Position numbers and translations under genes: made by a program. This document shows, in pieces, positions 32,649 to 40,331 of a DNA stretch of 64,000 nucleotides (its first letter is position 1; the number at the start of each line of letters is the position of its first letter). Below the pieces are notes generated by a model. That model searched no databases. It was not told the origin of the DNA and saw only the letters and a program-made list of their open reading frames with translations. Source of the stretch: Amycolatopsis sp. GM8 (lineage in GTDB: Bacteria; Actinomycetota; Actinomycetes; Mycobacteriales; Pseudonocardiaceae); the NCBI RefSeq assembly GCF_021653975.1, contig NZ_JAJKFK010000010.1, positions 186,001-250,000 of the forward strand. Direction: 5' to 3'.

Positions 32649-32915
32649 TCACGAGCCCAGGCGTCGTTCGGCGGCACGGAAGACTGATTCGATCCGGACG
32701 TCGAGTGCCGCGCACAGGGTGACCAGGGTTTCCACCTTGATCGCGCGGTGGCCGCTTTCGTAGCTGGAAATAGACGACGGTGCGACGAGGCCCGTGGTGC
32801 GCTCGCTCAGTTCCGCCCTCGTCCATCCTTGCCGGACTCGCGCCTCACGCAGAATATTTCCCACAGCTGCGGCAAAAGAGGCGGGTCTCGGCGGATGGGT
32901 GTCCCTGGGGTCCAT
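32649..32915 (-). CDS. XRE-family helix-turn-helix regulator
   Basis: The protein has 88 residues and a single Cro/C1-type HTH: FAAAVGNILREARVRQGWTRAELSERTTGLVAPSSISSYESGHRAIKVETLVTLCAALDV. The recognition helix is SSISSYESGHR. There is no sensor domain, so it probably acts with a second regulator or responds through stability. The start is uncertain: ATG 32915 is used, ATG 32945 would add ten Arg-rich residues, and neither has a clear ribosome site. It sits upstream of the AurF/ferredoxin reductase genes on the same strand with about 80 bases between, filled by the GTTACC operator. Confidence 0.8.
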   Translation of the reverse strand: MDPRDTHPPRPASFAAAVGNILREARVRQGWTRAELSERTTGLVAPSSISSYESGHRAIKVETLVTLCAALDVRIESVFRAAERRLGS

Positions 32916-33031
32916 GCCGACTCGACGTCGCGGCCCCAGGCCCATGACGCGACATCCCGCGACGCACTTTTCGGCACTGCGGCAGGGAAATTGCGGAAGT
33001 CGGCGCCGCGGCGGCCACCGACTTCGATCCG

Positions 33032-33640
33032 TCAGGCCGTGGCCCGCAGCAGGGTGAGAGACGTGTCCAGCGCCGCTTCCAGATGGGTGATCCGGCCGGT
33101 GGACATCAGGATGCTCACCCCGCCCTGCACGGCGGCCAGGATCGCCGCCGCGGTGCGGTCGGGGTCGAGCCGCCGGTCGATGTCGCCGGATTCCTGCATG
33201 TGCCGGATCCCGGTGCGCAGGGCTGCCTGCCACTGCTCCAGCAGACGCGCGGTGAGGGCCTGCGCGGCGGGGGTGGTGCGGCCCAGTTCGGTGATCAGGA
33301 TCCCGAGCGGGCAGTTGATGCCCTGCTTGCGATAGCGCGCGACGACCGCGTCCCGCCAGCCGGTCCACGCCTGCCACGTGGTCAGGTTGCTCAGATGCGG
33401 TTCCTGGTCCTCCAGGACGAGATCGGCCTGCCGCTCGGCGACGGCGAGCAGGAGTTCCTCCTTACCACCGGGAAAATAGTGGAAGATCTGGCTCTTGCTC
33501 GTCGACGTGCGGGCGCACACCTGGTCCAGCGTGGTCGCGGCGGCCCCGTGCTCGCGGATCTCCGCCGCCGCGCCCTCGATGATGCGGCGCCGGGTCGCGG
33601 CTCCCTTGGCGGTCAGCTTGGATACTCGGACGGCGACCAT
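33032..33640 (-). CDS. TetR-family regulator (YxaF/LmrA-like)
   Basis: The 202-residue protein has an N-terminal HTH (TRRRIIEGAAAEIREHGAAATTLDQVCARTSTSKSQIFHYFPGGKEELLLAV). Its C-terminal helices have NCPLGILITELGRT, a TetR_C signature of the YxaF/LmrA group. The phrase SKSQIFHYFPGGK is typical of that group, whose operators often read TAGACC-N-GGTCTA. Such a site (33655-33670) lies immediately upstream of this gene, which suggests autoregulation. The other target is not obvious; the gene upstream on the same strand is an AlkZ-like protein. Confidence 0.9.
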   Translation of the reverse strand: MVAVRVSKLTAKGAATRRRIIEGAAAEIREHGAAATTLDQVCARTSTSKSQIFHYFPGGKEELLLAVAERQADLVLEDQEPHLSNLTTWQAWTGWRDAVVARYRKQGINCPLGILITELGRTTPAAQALTARLLEQWQAALRTGIRHMQESGDIDRRLDPDRTAAAILAAVQGGVSILMSTGRITHLEAALDTSLTLLRATA

Positions 33641-33654
33641 GAGCCCTCCATTTC

Positions 33655-33670
33655 TGGACCAGAGGGTCTA
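33655..33670. promoter_or_regulatory. TAGACC-CTCT-GGTCCA operator upstream of the TetR gene
   Basis: On the minus strand the site reads TAGACCCTCTGGTCCA, an inverted repeat with one mismatch in six. It lies 14 bases before the TetR ATG. Its first three bases are the TAG stop codon of the upstream AlkZ-like gene. The form matches operators known for YxaF/LmrA-type TetR proteins, so autoregulation is likely. Confidence 0.6.
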
Positions 33671-34756
33671 GTTTACCAGCCGCGCGCGGTCGCTTTCCTT
33701 CTCCGACAGGAACAACGCCAGTTCCCGTGCCTCCTTCGTGACGGCGGTGCGTTCGGCCCGGGTGAACCGGCGCAGCGGGGTGACGAGAACCGTGTCGTCG
33801 TCGACGGTCCAGGTCGCCGCGACCCGGCCGTCGACCAGTGTCACGCGCTCCCCGGCGACCGAGAGGCCGCGGTGGGCGTCGTCGATGATCCGGCGGCGGT
33901 CGTGGTAGCCGAGGATCGCGTTGTCGAACGCCGGCAGGAACCGTACCGGGGCAGGGGTTTCGAGATCGGGACGCGGCGCGCCGGGCAGGTCGATCAGCTC
34001 GCGGCCACGTTCGTCGCGGAAGGCGACCAGTTCGCCGCGGATCGACTTCACCGCGACGGGCAGTCCGGCGAGGCCGCACCACGCGCGCAGGTCGGCCGTG
34101 GCCGCGGGACCGAAGGCGGCCAGATACCGCCGCACCAGTTCCTGGCCAACGGAATCCGAACCGTCCACAATAGACTCGATCTCGCGGCCCAGCCAGGACG
34201 ACAGCAAGACATTGCGCACGCCTGCCTTGGTACGCCACAACCCGCGCGGCGGCAGCTGCGCCACCGGCACGAGCGCGGCGATCAGCGCTTCGCCCAGCGC
34301 CCGCGGTCCCGGCGCGGGCCAGCGTTCGGCGAGCGCCCGCCCGAGTTCCATCATCGATCGCGGTTCGTCGTCGGCCAGCATCGCGCGCCCCGCCGCCGCG
34401 AGCTCGTCGAGGTCGATCCCGTCGAGCTCGCGGCGGTAGTTCCCGAGCACCCGCCGGCGCAGCATCGCGTCGTGCCGGGCCCGCCAGGCCAGGGCGTCCC
34501 CGGCGGTGAGCAGGTGCACGGTGCGGCGCATGAGATGGGTTCGCACCACGCGCCGTCCGGTCAGCAGGCCCGACAGCTCCGCCGGGTCGAACGCGCGCAG
34601 CCGTGACCAGAGCCCGGCGAACGGTTCCTGCGGCTCCTGCGCCTGCAGGCCGCAGAGATGCGCGACCGCGTCGAGCACCGGGATGCCGGCGCGGTCGAGC
34701 AGCAACTGCCGCGCGAGCGTCGCGCGGTTGAGCGCCCGATCGCCGAGAACGGTCAT
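33668..34756 (-). CDS. winged-helix AlkZ/YcaQ-like protein (DNA glycosylase family)
   Basis: The 362-residue protein is of the HTH_42/AlkZ superfamily. The N-terminal part contains LCGLQAQEPQEPFAGLWSRL, the QxQ motif (QAQ) used by AlkZ-type glycosylases, and RTHLMRRTVHLLTAGD, the conserved segment around the -R-T-x-M-R-G/R-T-H- block. The C-terminal part has FLPAFDNAILGYHDRRRI, also diagnostic. Members excise bulky or cross-linked bases and often protect producers from DNA-alkylating natural products. It follows a DinB-type gene by 3 bases, so the two are co-transcribed; both families are associated with chemical stress. Confidence 0.85.
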   Translation of the reverse strand: MTVLGDRALNRATLARQLLLDRAGIPVLDAVAHLCGLQAQEPQEPFAGLWSRLRAFDPAELSGLLTGRRVVRTHLMRRTVHLLTAGDALAWRARHDAMLRRRVLGNYRRELDGIDLDELAAAGRAMLADDEPRSMMELGRALAERWPAPGPRALGEALIAALVPVAQLPPRGLWRTKAGVRNVLLSSWLGREIESIVDGSDSVGQELVRRYLAAFGPAATADLRAWCGLAGLPVAVKSIRGELVAFRDERGRELIDLPGAPRPDLETPAPVRFLPAFDNAILGYHDRRRIIDDAHRGLSVAGERVTLVDGRVAATWTVDDDTVLVTPLRRFTRAERTAVTKEARELALFLSEKESDRARLVN

Positions 34757-34759
34757 GTG

Positions 34760-35323
34760 TCAGGTCGACTTCTGGCCATCGAGGGTCTCACGCAGGATGT
34801 CCGCGTGGCCGGCATGCTGCGCGGTCTCGGCGACGACGTGCATCAGCACCCGGCGCACGCTGTGCGTCCCGCCCGGCTCGTGCCAGGGCGCCTCCGGCAG
34901 CGGTTGCGTCGCCGACAGGTCGGGGACGGTGGCGATGATCTCCTCGGTGCGTGCGGCGACTTGTTCGTACCGCGCGAGAATCCCGGCCAGCGTCTCGCCG
35001 GGCAGCATCCGGAAGTCGTTCTCGCGGTCGATCATCCACTGCGGGAACTCGCGTACGGTGCCGGCGGCGAAATCGGCCCAGGTGACGCCGTCGGGCAGGT
35101 CGTAGCGCATCGCCGACGGGCCGTCGAGCACGAAGCGCAGCCACGTTTCCTCGGTGGACGCGACGTGTTTGATCAGCCCGCCCAGGCACAGCGCGCTGAT
35201 GGTGGGGGACTCGCCGGCCTGCTCGTCGGTGAGGCCACGCGTGGTGGCGATCAGGGCGGCGCGCGCGTCGGCGAGGGAGGCGAGCAGTTCGGCCCGCTCG
35301 GTGTCGAGAGTGGTTTCTGGCAT
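34760..35323 (-). CDS. DinB-like/DUF664 mycothiol-dependent protein
   Basis: The 187-residue four-helix bundle of the DinB superfamily (DUF664) begins MPETTLDTERAELLASLADARAALIA. Metal-binding His candidates are in LIKHVASTEETWL and VLMHVVAETAQHAGHADILRE, matching the three-His site of DinB/mycothiol-S-transferase proteins. It probably transfers mycothiol to an electrophile or is a metal-dependent hydrolase. It is co-transcribed with the AlkZ-like gene and divergent from the YafY regulator. Confidence 0.88.
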   Translation of the reverse strand: MPETTLDTERAELLASLADARAALIATTRGLTDEQAGESPTISALCLGGLIKHVASTEETWLRFVLDGPSAMRYDLPDGVTWADFAAGTVREFPQWMIDRENDFRMLPGETLAGILARYEQVAARTEEIIATVPDLSATQPLPEAPWHEPGGTHSVRRVLMHVVAETAQHAGHADILRETLDGQKST

Positions 35324-35341
35324 GGCACGAGCCTCGCAGAG

Positions 35342-35366
35342 GAAGAGGACAGGTTGTGGCCTCTTC
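35342..35366. promoter_or_regulatory. inverted repeat GAAGAGG-N11-CCTCTTC in the DinB/YafY divergent promoter
   Basis: Seven-base arms are separated by 11 bases, and the whole site lies in the 62-base gap between the divergent DinB-like and YafY-type genes. One operator for both genes, bound by the YafY protein, is the simplest reading. Confidence 0.5.
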
Positions 35367-35385
35367 TTCGGGCAAAATCAGCGCC

Positions 35386-36324
35386 ATGCCGAAAACGTCA
35401 GCACGACTGCTGTCGCTGCTCTCGCTGTTGCAGGCGCGCCGGGACTGGCCGGGGGCGCTGCTGGCCGAGCGGCTGGAGGTCAGCCCGCGTACCGTCCGCC
35501 GCGACGTCGACCGCCTGCGCGAGCTCGGCTACCCGATCATGACCGTGAAAGGTCCCGATGGGGGCTACCGGCTCGGCGCGGGCGCGGAACTGCCGCCGCT
35601 TCTGTTCGACGACGAGCAGGCCGTCGCCCTCGCCGTGGCGCTGCAGACGGTCGCGACCACCGGCGCCGGCATCGAGGAAGCCGCGGCCCGCGCGCTGAAC
35701 ACGGTCCGGCAGGTCATGCCCACGCGGCTGCGGCATCGTGTCGACGCTTTCCGGATCACCGCCGTGGAACGGCGGAATCCGCGGGTCGATCCGCAAGTGC
35801 TCGTGACGCTCGGCGCCGCCGTGCACGCCCGCGAAGTGCTGCGGTTCGACTATGGCGGCGCGTTCCCGCCGCGCCGGGTGGAGCCACATCACCTCGTGAC
35901 CTGGGGCGGGCGCTGGTACCTCGTCGCCTGGGACCTCGCCCGCGAGGACTGGCGCACGTTCCGCGCCGACCGGATCGCCCCGCGCACCCCGGGCGGGCCG
36001 CGTTTCAGCCCGCGCGAACTGCCCGGCGGGGACGTGGTCACGTTCGTCGCCGGGCGGTTCCAGGGCTCGGACGGCTCGGGCTGGCCCTGCCGCGGCGAGG
36101 TGATCCTCGACCTGCCCGCGGCCGCCGTGTCCGATTACGTCCGCGACGGCATCGTCGAAGAGCTCGGCCCGGACCGCTGCCGGCTCGTCCTCGGCGCCTG
36201 GTCGTGGCCCGGGCTGGCCGCGACCATCGGCCGGTTCGACGCCGACATCGAGGTCGTCGGCCCGGTCGAGCTGAGGGAGGCGTTCGGGTTGCTGGCCCGC
36301 CGCTACGCCCGCGCCGCGGGATGA
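35386..36324 (+). CDS. YafY-family regulator with WYL domain
   Basis: The 312-residue protein has an N-terminal DeoR-type HTH (SARLLSLLSLLQARRDWPGALLAERLEVSPRTVRRDVDRLRELGYPI), then MTVKGPDGGYRLGAGAELPPLLFDDEQAVALAVAL. The central WYL domain (about 135-215) has REVLRFDYGG and the WYL-type strand GRWYLVAWDL, where the last residues match W-Y-L-V. Such proteins sense ligands or DNA damage and often repress divergent DinB/hydrolase genes. Start ATG 35386 gives the usual family N-terminus. It is divergent from the DinB/AlkZ pair. Confidence 0.92.
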   Translation: MPKTSARLLSLLSLLQARRDWPGALLAERLEVSPRTVRRDVDRLRELGYPIMTVKGPDGGYRLGAGAELPPLLFDDEQAVALAVALQTVATTGAGIEEAAARALNTVRQVMPTRLRHRVDAFRITAVERRNPRVDPQVLVTLGAAVHAREVLRFDYGGAFPPRRVEPHHLVTWGGRWYLVAWDLAREDWRTFRADRIAPRTPGGPRFSPRELPGGDVVTFVAGRFQGSDGSGWPCRGEVILDLPAAAVSDYVRDGIVEELGPDRCRLVLGAWSWPGLAATIGRFDADIEVVGPVELREAFGLLARRYARAAG

Positions 36325-36337
36325 CCTTGTCCAAATC

Positions 36338-36351
36338 GAGAACGTGTTCTA
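36338..36351. promoter_or_regulatory. KstR-type operator GAGAACGTGTTCTA before the steroid cluster
   Basis: The 14-mer fits the KstR consensus TNNAACNNGTTNNA at every fixed position except the first (G for T). The inner AGAAC-GT-GTTCT is a perfect dyad. It lies 11 bases before the SDR start. A nearly identical copy is at 44575. KstR is a TetR repressor of cholesterol catabolism in mycobacteria and rhodococci. No kstR gene is in the window. Confidence 0.7.
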
Positions 36352-36361
36352 CTTTTTGAGG

Positions 36362-37150
36362 GTGGAACGGACCGAGCTGGAGCTGACCGGTGCGGTGGTG
36401 CTGGTGACCGGCGGCGCGCGCGGCGTCGGGCGCGGGATCGCCCGCGTGTTCCTGGCGCACGGCGCGACCGTGGTGATCTGCGCCCGCCACGAGCCGCCCG
36501 AACCCGTGACCGGGGAAGGCCGCGAAGCGCGCTTCCTGCCGTGCGACGTGCGGGACCAAGAACAGGTTGCAGCGCTCGTCGAGCGGATCACCACCGACCA
36601 CGGCCGGCTCGACGTCCTCGTCAACAACGCCGGCGGCTCCCCCTACGCGCCCGCGGCGACCGCGTCCCCGCGGTTCCACGACAAGATCGTCCAGCTGAAC
36701 CTGCTGGCCCCGCTGCTGGTCGCCCAGCACGCCAACGACGTGATGCAGCGGCAGGACACCGGCGGCTCGATCGTGATGGTGTCGAGCGTCAGCGCGACCC
36801 ACCCCTCACCCGGCACCGCGGCCTACGGCGCGGCGAAGGCCGGTCTGGACAACCTCGCGGCGACGCTCGCCGTCGAGTGGGCGCCGAAGGTCCGGGTCAA
36901 CGCGCTCGACGTGGGCATGGTGCGCACCGAGCAGGCGCACCTGCACTACGGCAGCGAGGCCGCGGTCGAGGCGGTCGGCAAGACCGTGCCGCTGGGCCGC
37001 CTCGCCGAGCCGGAAGAGGTCGGCGCGTGTGCCGCGTTCCTCGCGTCGGGCCTGGCTTCCTACGTCAGCGGGGCGCGCCTGCTGGTGCACGGCGGCGGCG
37101 AGATGCCGGCGTTCCACTCCGCGACCGACGTCAACCAGGAGGGTCAGTGA
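36362..37150 (+). CDS. short-chain dehydrogenase/reductase of the HIP cluster (Rv3549c-like)
   Basis: The 262-residue SDR has the cofactor motif VVLVTGGARGVGRGIA, the NNAG motif in VLVNNAGGS, and the catalytic Tyr/Lys in YGAAKAGLDN, preceded by Ser in MVSSVSATH. It is the first gene of the plus-strand steroid ring C/D operon; gene order resembles Rv3549c-Rv3548c in Mycobacterium tuberculosis. I use GTG 36362 because an earlier in-frame GTG (36344) lies inside the KstR-like operator. The stop overlaps the next SDR gene by 4 bases. The reaction is unassigned. Confidence 0.85.
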   Translation: MERTELELTGAVVLVTGGARGVGRGIARVFLAHGATVVICARHEPPEPVTGEGREARFLPCDVRDQEQVAALVERITTDHGRLDVLVNNAGGSPYAPAATASPRFHDKIVQLNLLAPLLVAQHANDVMQRQDTGGSIVMVSSVSATHPSPGTAAYGAAKAGLDNLAATLAVEWAPKVRVNALDVGMVRTEQAHLHYGSEAAVEAVGKTVPLGRLAEPEEVGACAAFLASGLASYVSGARLLVHGGGEMPAFHSATDVNQEGQ

Positions 37151-38022
37151 GTCTGTGCCAGGACAGGGTCGTCATCGTCACCGGTGCGGGGCGGGGGATC
37201 GGGCGCGCGCACGCGCTGGCGTTCGCCGCCGAGGGAGCGCTGGTGGTGGTGAACGACGTGGACGATTCCGCGACGGGCGTGGTCGCGGAGATCGAGGCGC
37301 TCGGCGGCATGGCGGTGGCGAACACCGATGACGTGGCGGACTTCGACGGCGCCCGCGACCTGGTCGGCACCGCGCTGGAGCGATTCGGCCGGCTGGACGT
37401 GCTGGTCAACAACGCCGGGTTCGTACGGGACCGGATGCTGGTCAACCTCGCCGAGCACGAGTGGGACGCGGTCATCCGGGTGCACCTCAAGGGACACTTC
37501 GCGCCGCTGCGGCACGCGGCGGCGCACTGGCGGGAAGAAGCCAAGGCAGGGCGGAAACCCCGGGCGCGGGTGATCAACACCAGTTCCGGCGCGGGGCTGC
37601 TGGGCAGTGTCGGGCAGGGCAACTATTCGGCCGCGAAGGCCGGGATCGCGGGCCTCACCGTCGTCGCGGCCGCGGAGCTGGCGCGCTACGGCGTGACGGT
37701 CAACGCGATCGCGCCGTCCGCCCGCACCCGGATGACCGAGCAGGCGTTCGCGGACACCATGGCCCGGCCCGAATCGGGCTTCGACGCGATGGCGCCGGAG
37801 AACGTCTCACCGCTGGTGGTGTGGCTCGGCAGCGAGGAATCCGGCGACGTCACGGGCCGGGTGTTCGAGGTCGAAGGCGGGAAGGTGTCGGTCGCACAGG
37901 CGTGGCGCCACGGACCCGCCGCCGACAAGGGCGCGCGCTGGCAGCCCGCCGAACTCGGGCCGGTGGTGGCGAAGCTGCTCGACCAAGCGCCGGCACCCGA
38001 ACCTGTCTATGGAGCGAGCTGA
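37147..38022 (+). CDS. short-chain dehydrogenase/reductase of the HIP cluster (Rv3548c-like)
   Basis: The 291-residue SDR has VVIVTGAGRGIGRAHALAFAAEGA for the cofactor, NNAG in VLVNNAGFVRDRML, the catalytic Ser in INTSSGAGLLGS, and Tyr/Lys in YSAAKAGIAGL. The extended C-terminus (WRHGPAADKGARWQPAELG) is typical of the hydroxysteroid/multifunctional-enzyme type 2 group. GTG start overlaps the preceding stop (GTGA); its own stop overlaps the ATG of echA20 by one base (TGATG). It probably oxidises a hydroxyacyl-CoA ring intermediate. Confidence 0.88.
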   Translation: MSLCQDRVVIVTGAGRGIGRAHALAFAAEGALVVVNDVDDSATGVVAEIEALGGMAVANTDDVADFDGARDLVGTALERFGRLDVLVNNAGFVRDRMLVNLAEHEWDAVIRVHLKGHFAPLRHAAAHWREEAKAGRKPRARVINTSSGAGLLGSVGQGNYSAAKAGIAGLTVVAAAELARYGVTVNAIAPSARTRMTEQAFADTMARPESGFDAMAPENVSPLVVWLGSEESGDVTGRVFEVEGGKVSVAQAWRHGPAADKGARWQPAELGPVVAKLLDQAPAPEPVYGAS

Positions 38023-38759
38023 TGGGCATCAACACCAAACGCGACGGGCACGTCGAGATCATCACCGTCGACTATCCACCGGTGAACGCGGTACCGGTCC
38101 AGGGCTGGTTCGACCTCGCCGCCGCGATCAACCAGGCCGGCGAGGACCAGGACGTGCACGTGGTCGTCCTGCGGGCCGAAGGGCGCGGGTTCAACGCGGG
38201 CGTGGACATCAAGGAAATCCAGCGTGGTCAGGGATACGACGCGCTGGTCGGCGCGAACCGGGGCTGCTACGCGGCCTTCGGTGCGGTGTACGAGTGCGCG
38301 GTGCCGGTTGTCGTTGCGGTGCAAGGGTTCTGCCTCGGCGGCGGGATCGGCCTTGTCGGCAACGCGGATGTGGTGATCGCCTCGGACGACGCCACGTTCG
38401 GCGTCCCCGAGGTGGAACGCGGCGCGCTGGGCGCGGCGACCCACCTCGCCCGGCTGGTGCCGCAGCACCTGATGCGGACGCTGTACTTCACCGCGCGCCG
38501 GATCACCGCCGCCGAGCTGCACACCCACGGTTCGGTGTACCAGGTCGTGCCGCGCGGCGAACTGGACGAAGCCGCGCTCGCGGTCGCCAGGGACATCGCG
38601 GCCAAGGATCCGCGGGTGATCCGCGCCGCGAAGGAAGCCCTCAATGGCATCGACACCCAGCAGGTCCACCGGAGTTACCGGTTCGAACAGGGATTCACCT
38701 TCGAACTCAACCTACTGGGCGCGGCGGACGAAGCGCGTGAGGAGTTTCTCGGTGGCTGA
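38022..38759 (+). CDS. echA20: steroid ring-opening enoyl-CoA hydratase-family hydrolase EchA20
   Basis: The 245-residue crotonase-fold protein has the oxyanion-hole segments GRGFNAGVDIKEIQ and GFCLGGGIGLVGNADVVIASDDATFGVPEVERGALG. Its position between an SDR and ipdA matches echA20 of M. tuberculosis, which hydrolytically opens a steroid ring of the CoA-bound methyl-hexahydro-indanone intermediate before IpdAB. Length agrees with that enzyme. It is in a tightly overlapping operon: TGATG with the SDR upstream, and the ipdA GTG starts within its last codons. Confidence 0.88.
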   Translation: MGINTKRDGHVEIITVDYPPVNAVPVQGWFDLAAAINQAGEDQDVHVVVLRAEGRGFNAGVDIKEIQRGQGYDALVGANRGCYAAFGAVYECAVPVVVAVQGFCLGGGIGLVGNADVVIASDDATFGVPEVERGALGAATHLARLVPQHLMRTLYFTARRITAAELHTHGSVYQVVPRGELDEAALAVARDIAAKDPRVIRAAKEALNGIDTQQVHRSYRFEQGFTFELNLLGAADEAREEFLGG

Positions 38760-39612
38760 CAAGCGAATGACGGCGGACGACGTGGCGGCCGAACTGGCCG
38801 ACGGGATGACCGTCGGGATCGGCGGCTGGGGGTCACGGCGCAAGCCGATGGCGCTCGTGCGCGCGATCCTGCGCAGCCCGGTCAAGGACCTCACCGTGGT
38901 GTCCTACGGCGGGCCGGACGTCGGGCTGCTGTGCGCGGCGGGCAAGGTGCGGCGCGTGGTGTTCGGGTTCGTCACGCTCGACTCGATCCCGTTCGACCCG
39001 TGGTTCTCCCGCGCCCGCGAGTCGGGCGCGATCGAGGTGACCGAGTACGACGAGGGCATGTTCGGCGCCGCGCTGTCGGCGGCCGCGCAGCGGTTGCCGT
39101 TCTTGCCGACCCGGGCTGGTCTCGGTTCGGACGTCACCCGGCTCAACCTGGGGCTGCGCACGGTCCGCTCGCCCTACGCCGATGGGGAGGAGTTGCTCGC
39201 GGTCCCGGCGCAGGAACTGGACGTCGCGCTGGTGCACCTGAACCGCGCCGACGCACAGGGCAACGCGCAGTACCTCGGTCCGGATCCGTACTTCGACGAC
39301 GTGTTCTGCCTTGCGGCGAAACGAAGTTTCGTGTCGGTGGAGAAGGTGGTGGACACTGTGGACCTGACGGCGGCGGCCCCGGTGCAGTCGCTGTTGCTCG
39401 ACCGCGGTTCGGTCGACGGCGTGGTGGAAACGCCGCGTGGTGCGCATTTCACCACCGCCGTCCCGGATTACGGGCGTGACGAACGGTTCCAGCGGCATTA
39501 CGCGAACTGCGCGAAGGATCTGGATTCCTGGCCCGGTTTCGTGGACCGGTTCCTCTCCGGTGACGAGCGCGCCTATCTGTCCGAAGTGGACAAGTTTGGA
39601 GCGGCGGCGTGA
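38752..39612 (+). CDS. ipdA: COCHEA-CoA hydrolase subunit IpdA (class I CoA-transferase fold)
   Basis: The 286-residue alpha-type subunit has the glycine motif GMTVGIGGWGSRRKPMALVRAILRSPVKDLTVVSYGGPDVGLLCAAGKVRRVVFGF. It also has VALVHLNRADAQGNAQYLGP, the blocks of family I CoA-transferase alpha subunits. It pairs with IpdB to open the last steroid ring, that of COCHEA-CoA. The GTG at 38752 has GAGGAG eight bases upstream and overlaps the echA20 stop. Its stop overlaps the ipdB GTG. Confidence 0.9.
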   Translation: MADKRMTADDVAAELADGMTVGIGGWGSRRKPMALVRAILRSPVKDLTVVSYGGPDVGLLCAAGKVRRVVFGFVTLDSIPFDPWFSRARESGAIEVTEYDEGMFGAALSAAAQRLPFLPTRAGLGSDVTRLNLGLRTVRSPYADGEELLAVPAQELDVALVHLNRADAQGNAQYLGPDPYFDDVFCLAAKRSFVSVEKVVDTVDLTAAAPVQSLLLDRGSVDGVVETPRGAHFTTAVPDYGRDERFQRHYANCAKDLDSWPGFVDRFLSGDERAYLSEVDKFGAAA

Positions 39613-40331
39613 ACGTGACACGAGCCGAGGTCGCGGTCGTCGCGGTGGCCGAGCTGTTCCGTGGCGACGGCGAGATCGTGGCCAGCCCGATGGGCCTGAT
39701 CCCGCAGCTGGGCGCGAAACTCGCCCGGCTGACGTTCGAGCCCGGCCTGCTGATGTCGGACGGCGAGGCCTGTCTCGTCACGACCGAGGGCGCCATCGAG
39801 GGCTGGCAACCGTTCCGGAAGATGCTGGACACCGTCGTCCCGCACGGACGGCGGCATGTCGTGATGGGCGCCAACCAGGTCGACCGGTTCGGCAACCAGA
39901 ACATCTCCGCTATCGGCGACCACGCCCGGCCGGCCAAGCAACTGCTCGGAGTGCGCGGCGCGCCGGGCAACACCGTCAACCACCGGACCAGTTACTGGGT
40001 GCCGCGCCACAGCAAACGGGTGTTCGTGGAGAATGTGGATATCGTATCCGGTGTCGGTTACGACAACGCCGCGAAGGCAGGCCAGCGTTTCCACGATGTG
40101 CACCGCGTGGTCACGAACCTCGGCGTGTTCGACTTCGCGACGCCCGATCACTCGATGCGTGCCGTGTCGCTGCATCCGGGCGTGACCGCCGACGTCGTCC
40201 GCGCGGCGACGTCGTTCGCACTCGATCTCACCGAGGCCGGAACCACGCGCGAGCCCACTGCGGAGGAACTGCTGTTCATCCGCGAGGTGCTCGATCCAGA
40301 GGCCTTCCGGGAGCGAGAAGTGCCGTCATGA
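39609..40331 (+). CDS. ipdB: COCHEA-CoA hydrolase subunit IpdB
   Basis: The 240-residue beta-type subunit of the CoA-transferase fold has ELFRGDGEIVASPMGLIPQLGAKLARLTFEPGLLMSDGEACLV and MGANQVDRFGNQNISAIGD, both conserved in IpdB of mycobacteria and rhodococci. GTG start overlaps the ipdA stop (GTGA); its own stop overlaps the ipdC ATG, giving strict coupling of the three genes. The heteromeric IpdAB enzyme performs a retro-Claisen-like hydrolytic cleavage, not CoA transfer. Confidence 0.9.
   Translation: MNVTRAEVAVVAVAELFRGDGEIVASPMGLIPQLGAKLARLTFEPGLLMSDGEACLVTTEGAIEGWQPFRKMLDTVVPHGRRHVVMGANQVDRFGNQNISAIGDHARPAKQLLGVRGAPGNTVNHRTSYWVPRHSKRVFVENVDIVSGVGYDNAAKAGQRFHDVHRVVTNLGVFDFATPDHSMRAVSLHPGVTADVVRAATSFALDLTEAGTTREPTAEELLFIREVLDPEAFREREVPS

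Noticed and set aside
33032..33640. TetR at 33032 as the missing KstR/KstR2
   Set aside because: It has YxaF/LmrA-type features and a TAGACC box, not the KstR motif, and lies outside the steroid cluster.
36344..36361. GTG at 36344 as start of the first SDR gene
   Set aside because: It lies inside the GAGAACGTGTTCTA operator. The homologous N-terminus begins at the GTG at 36362.
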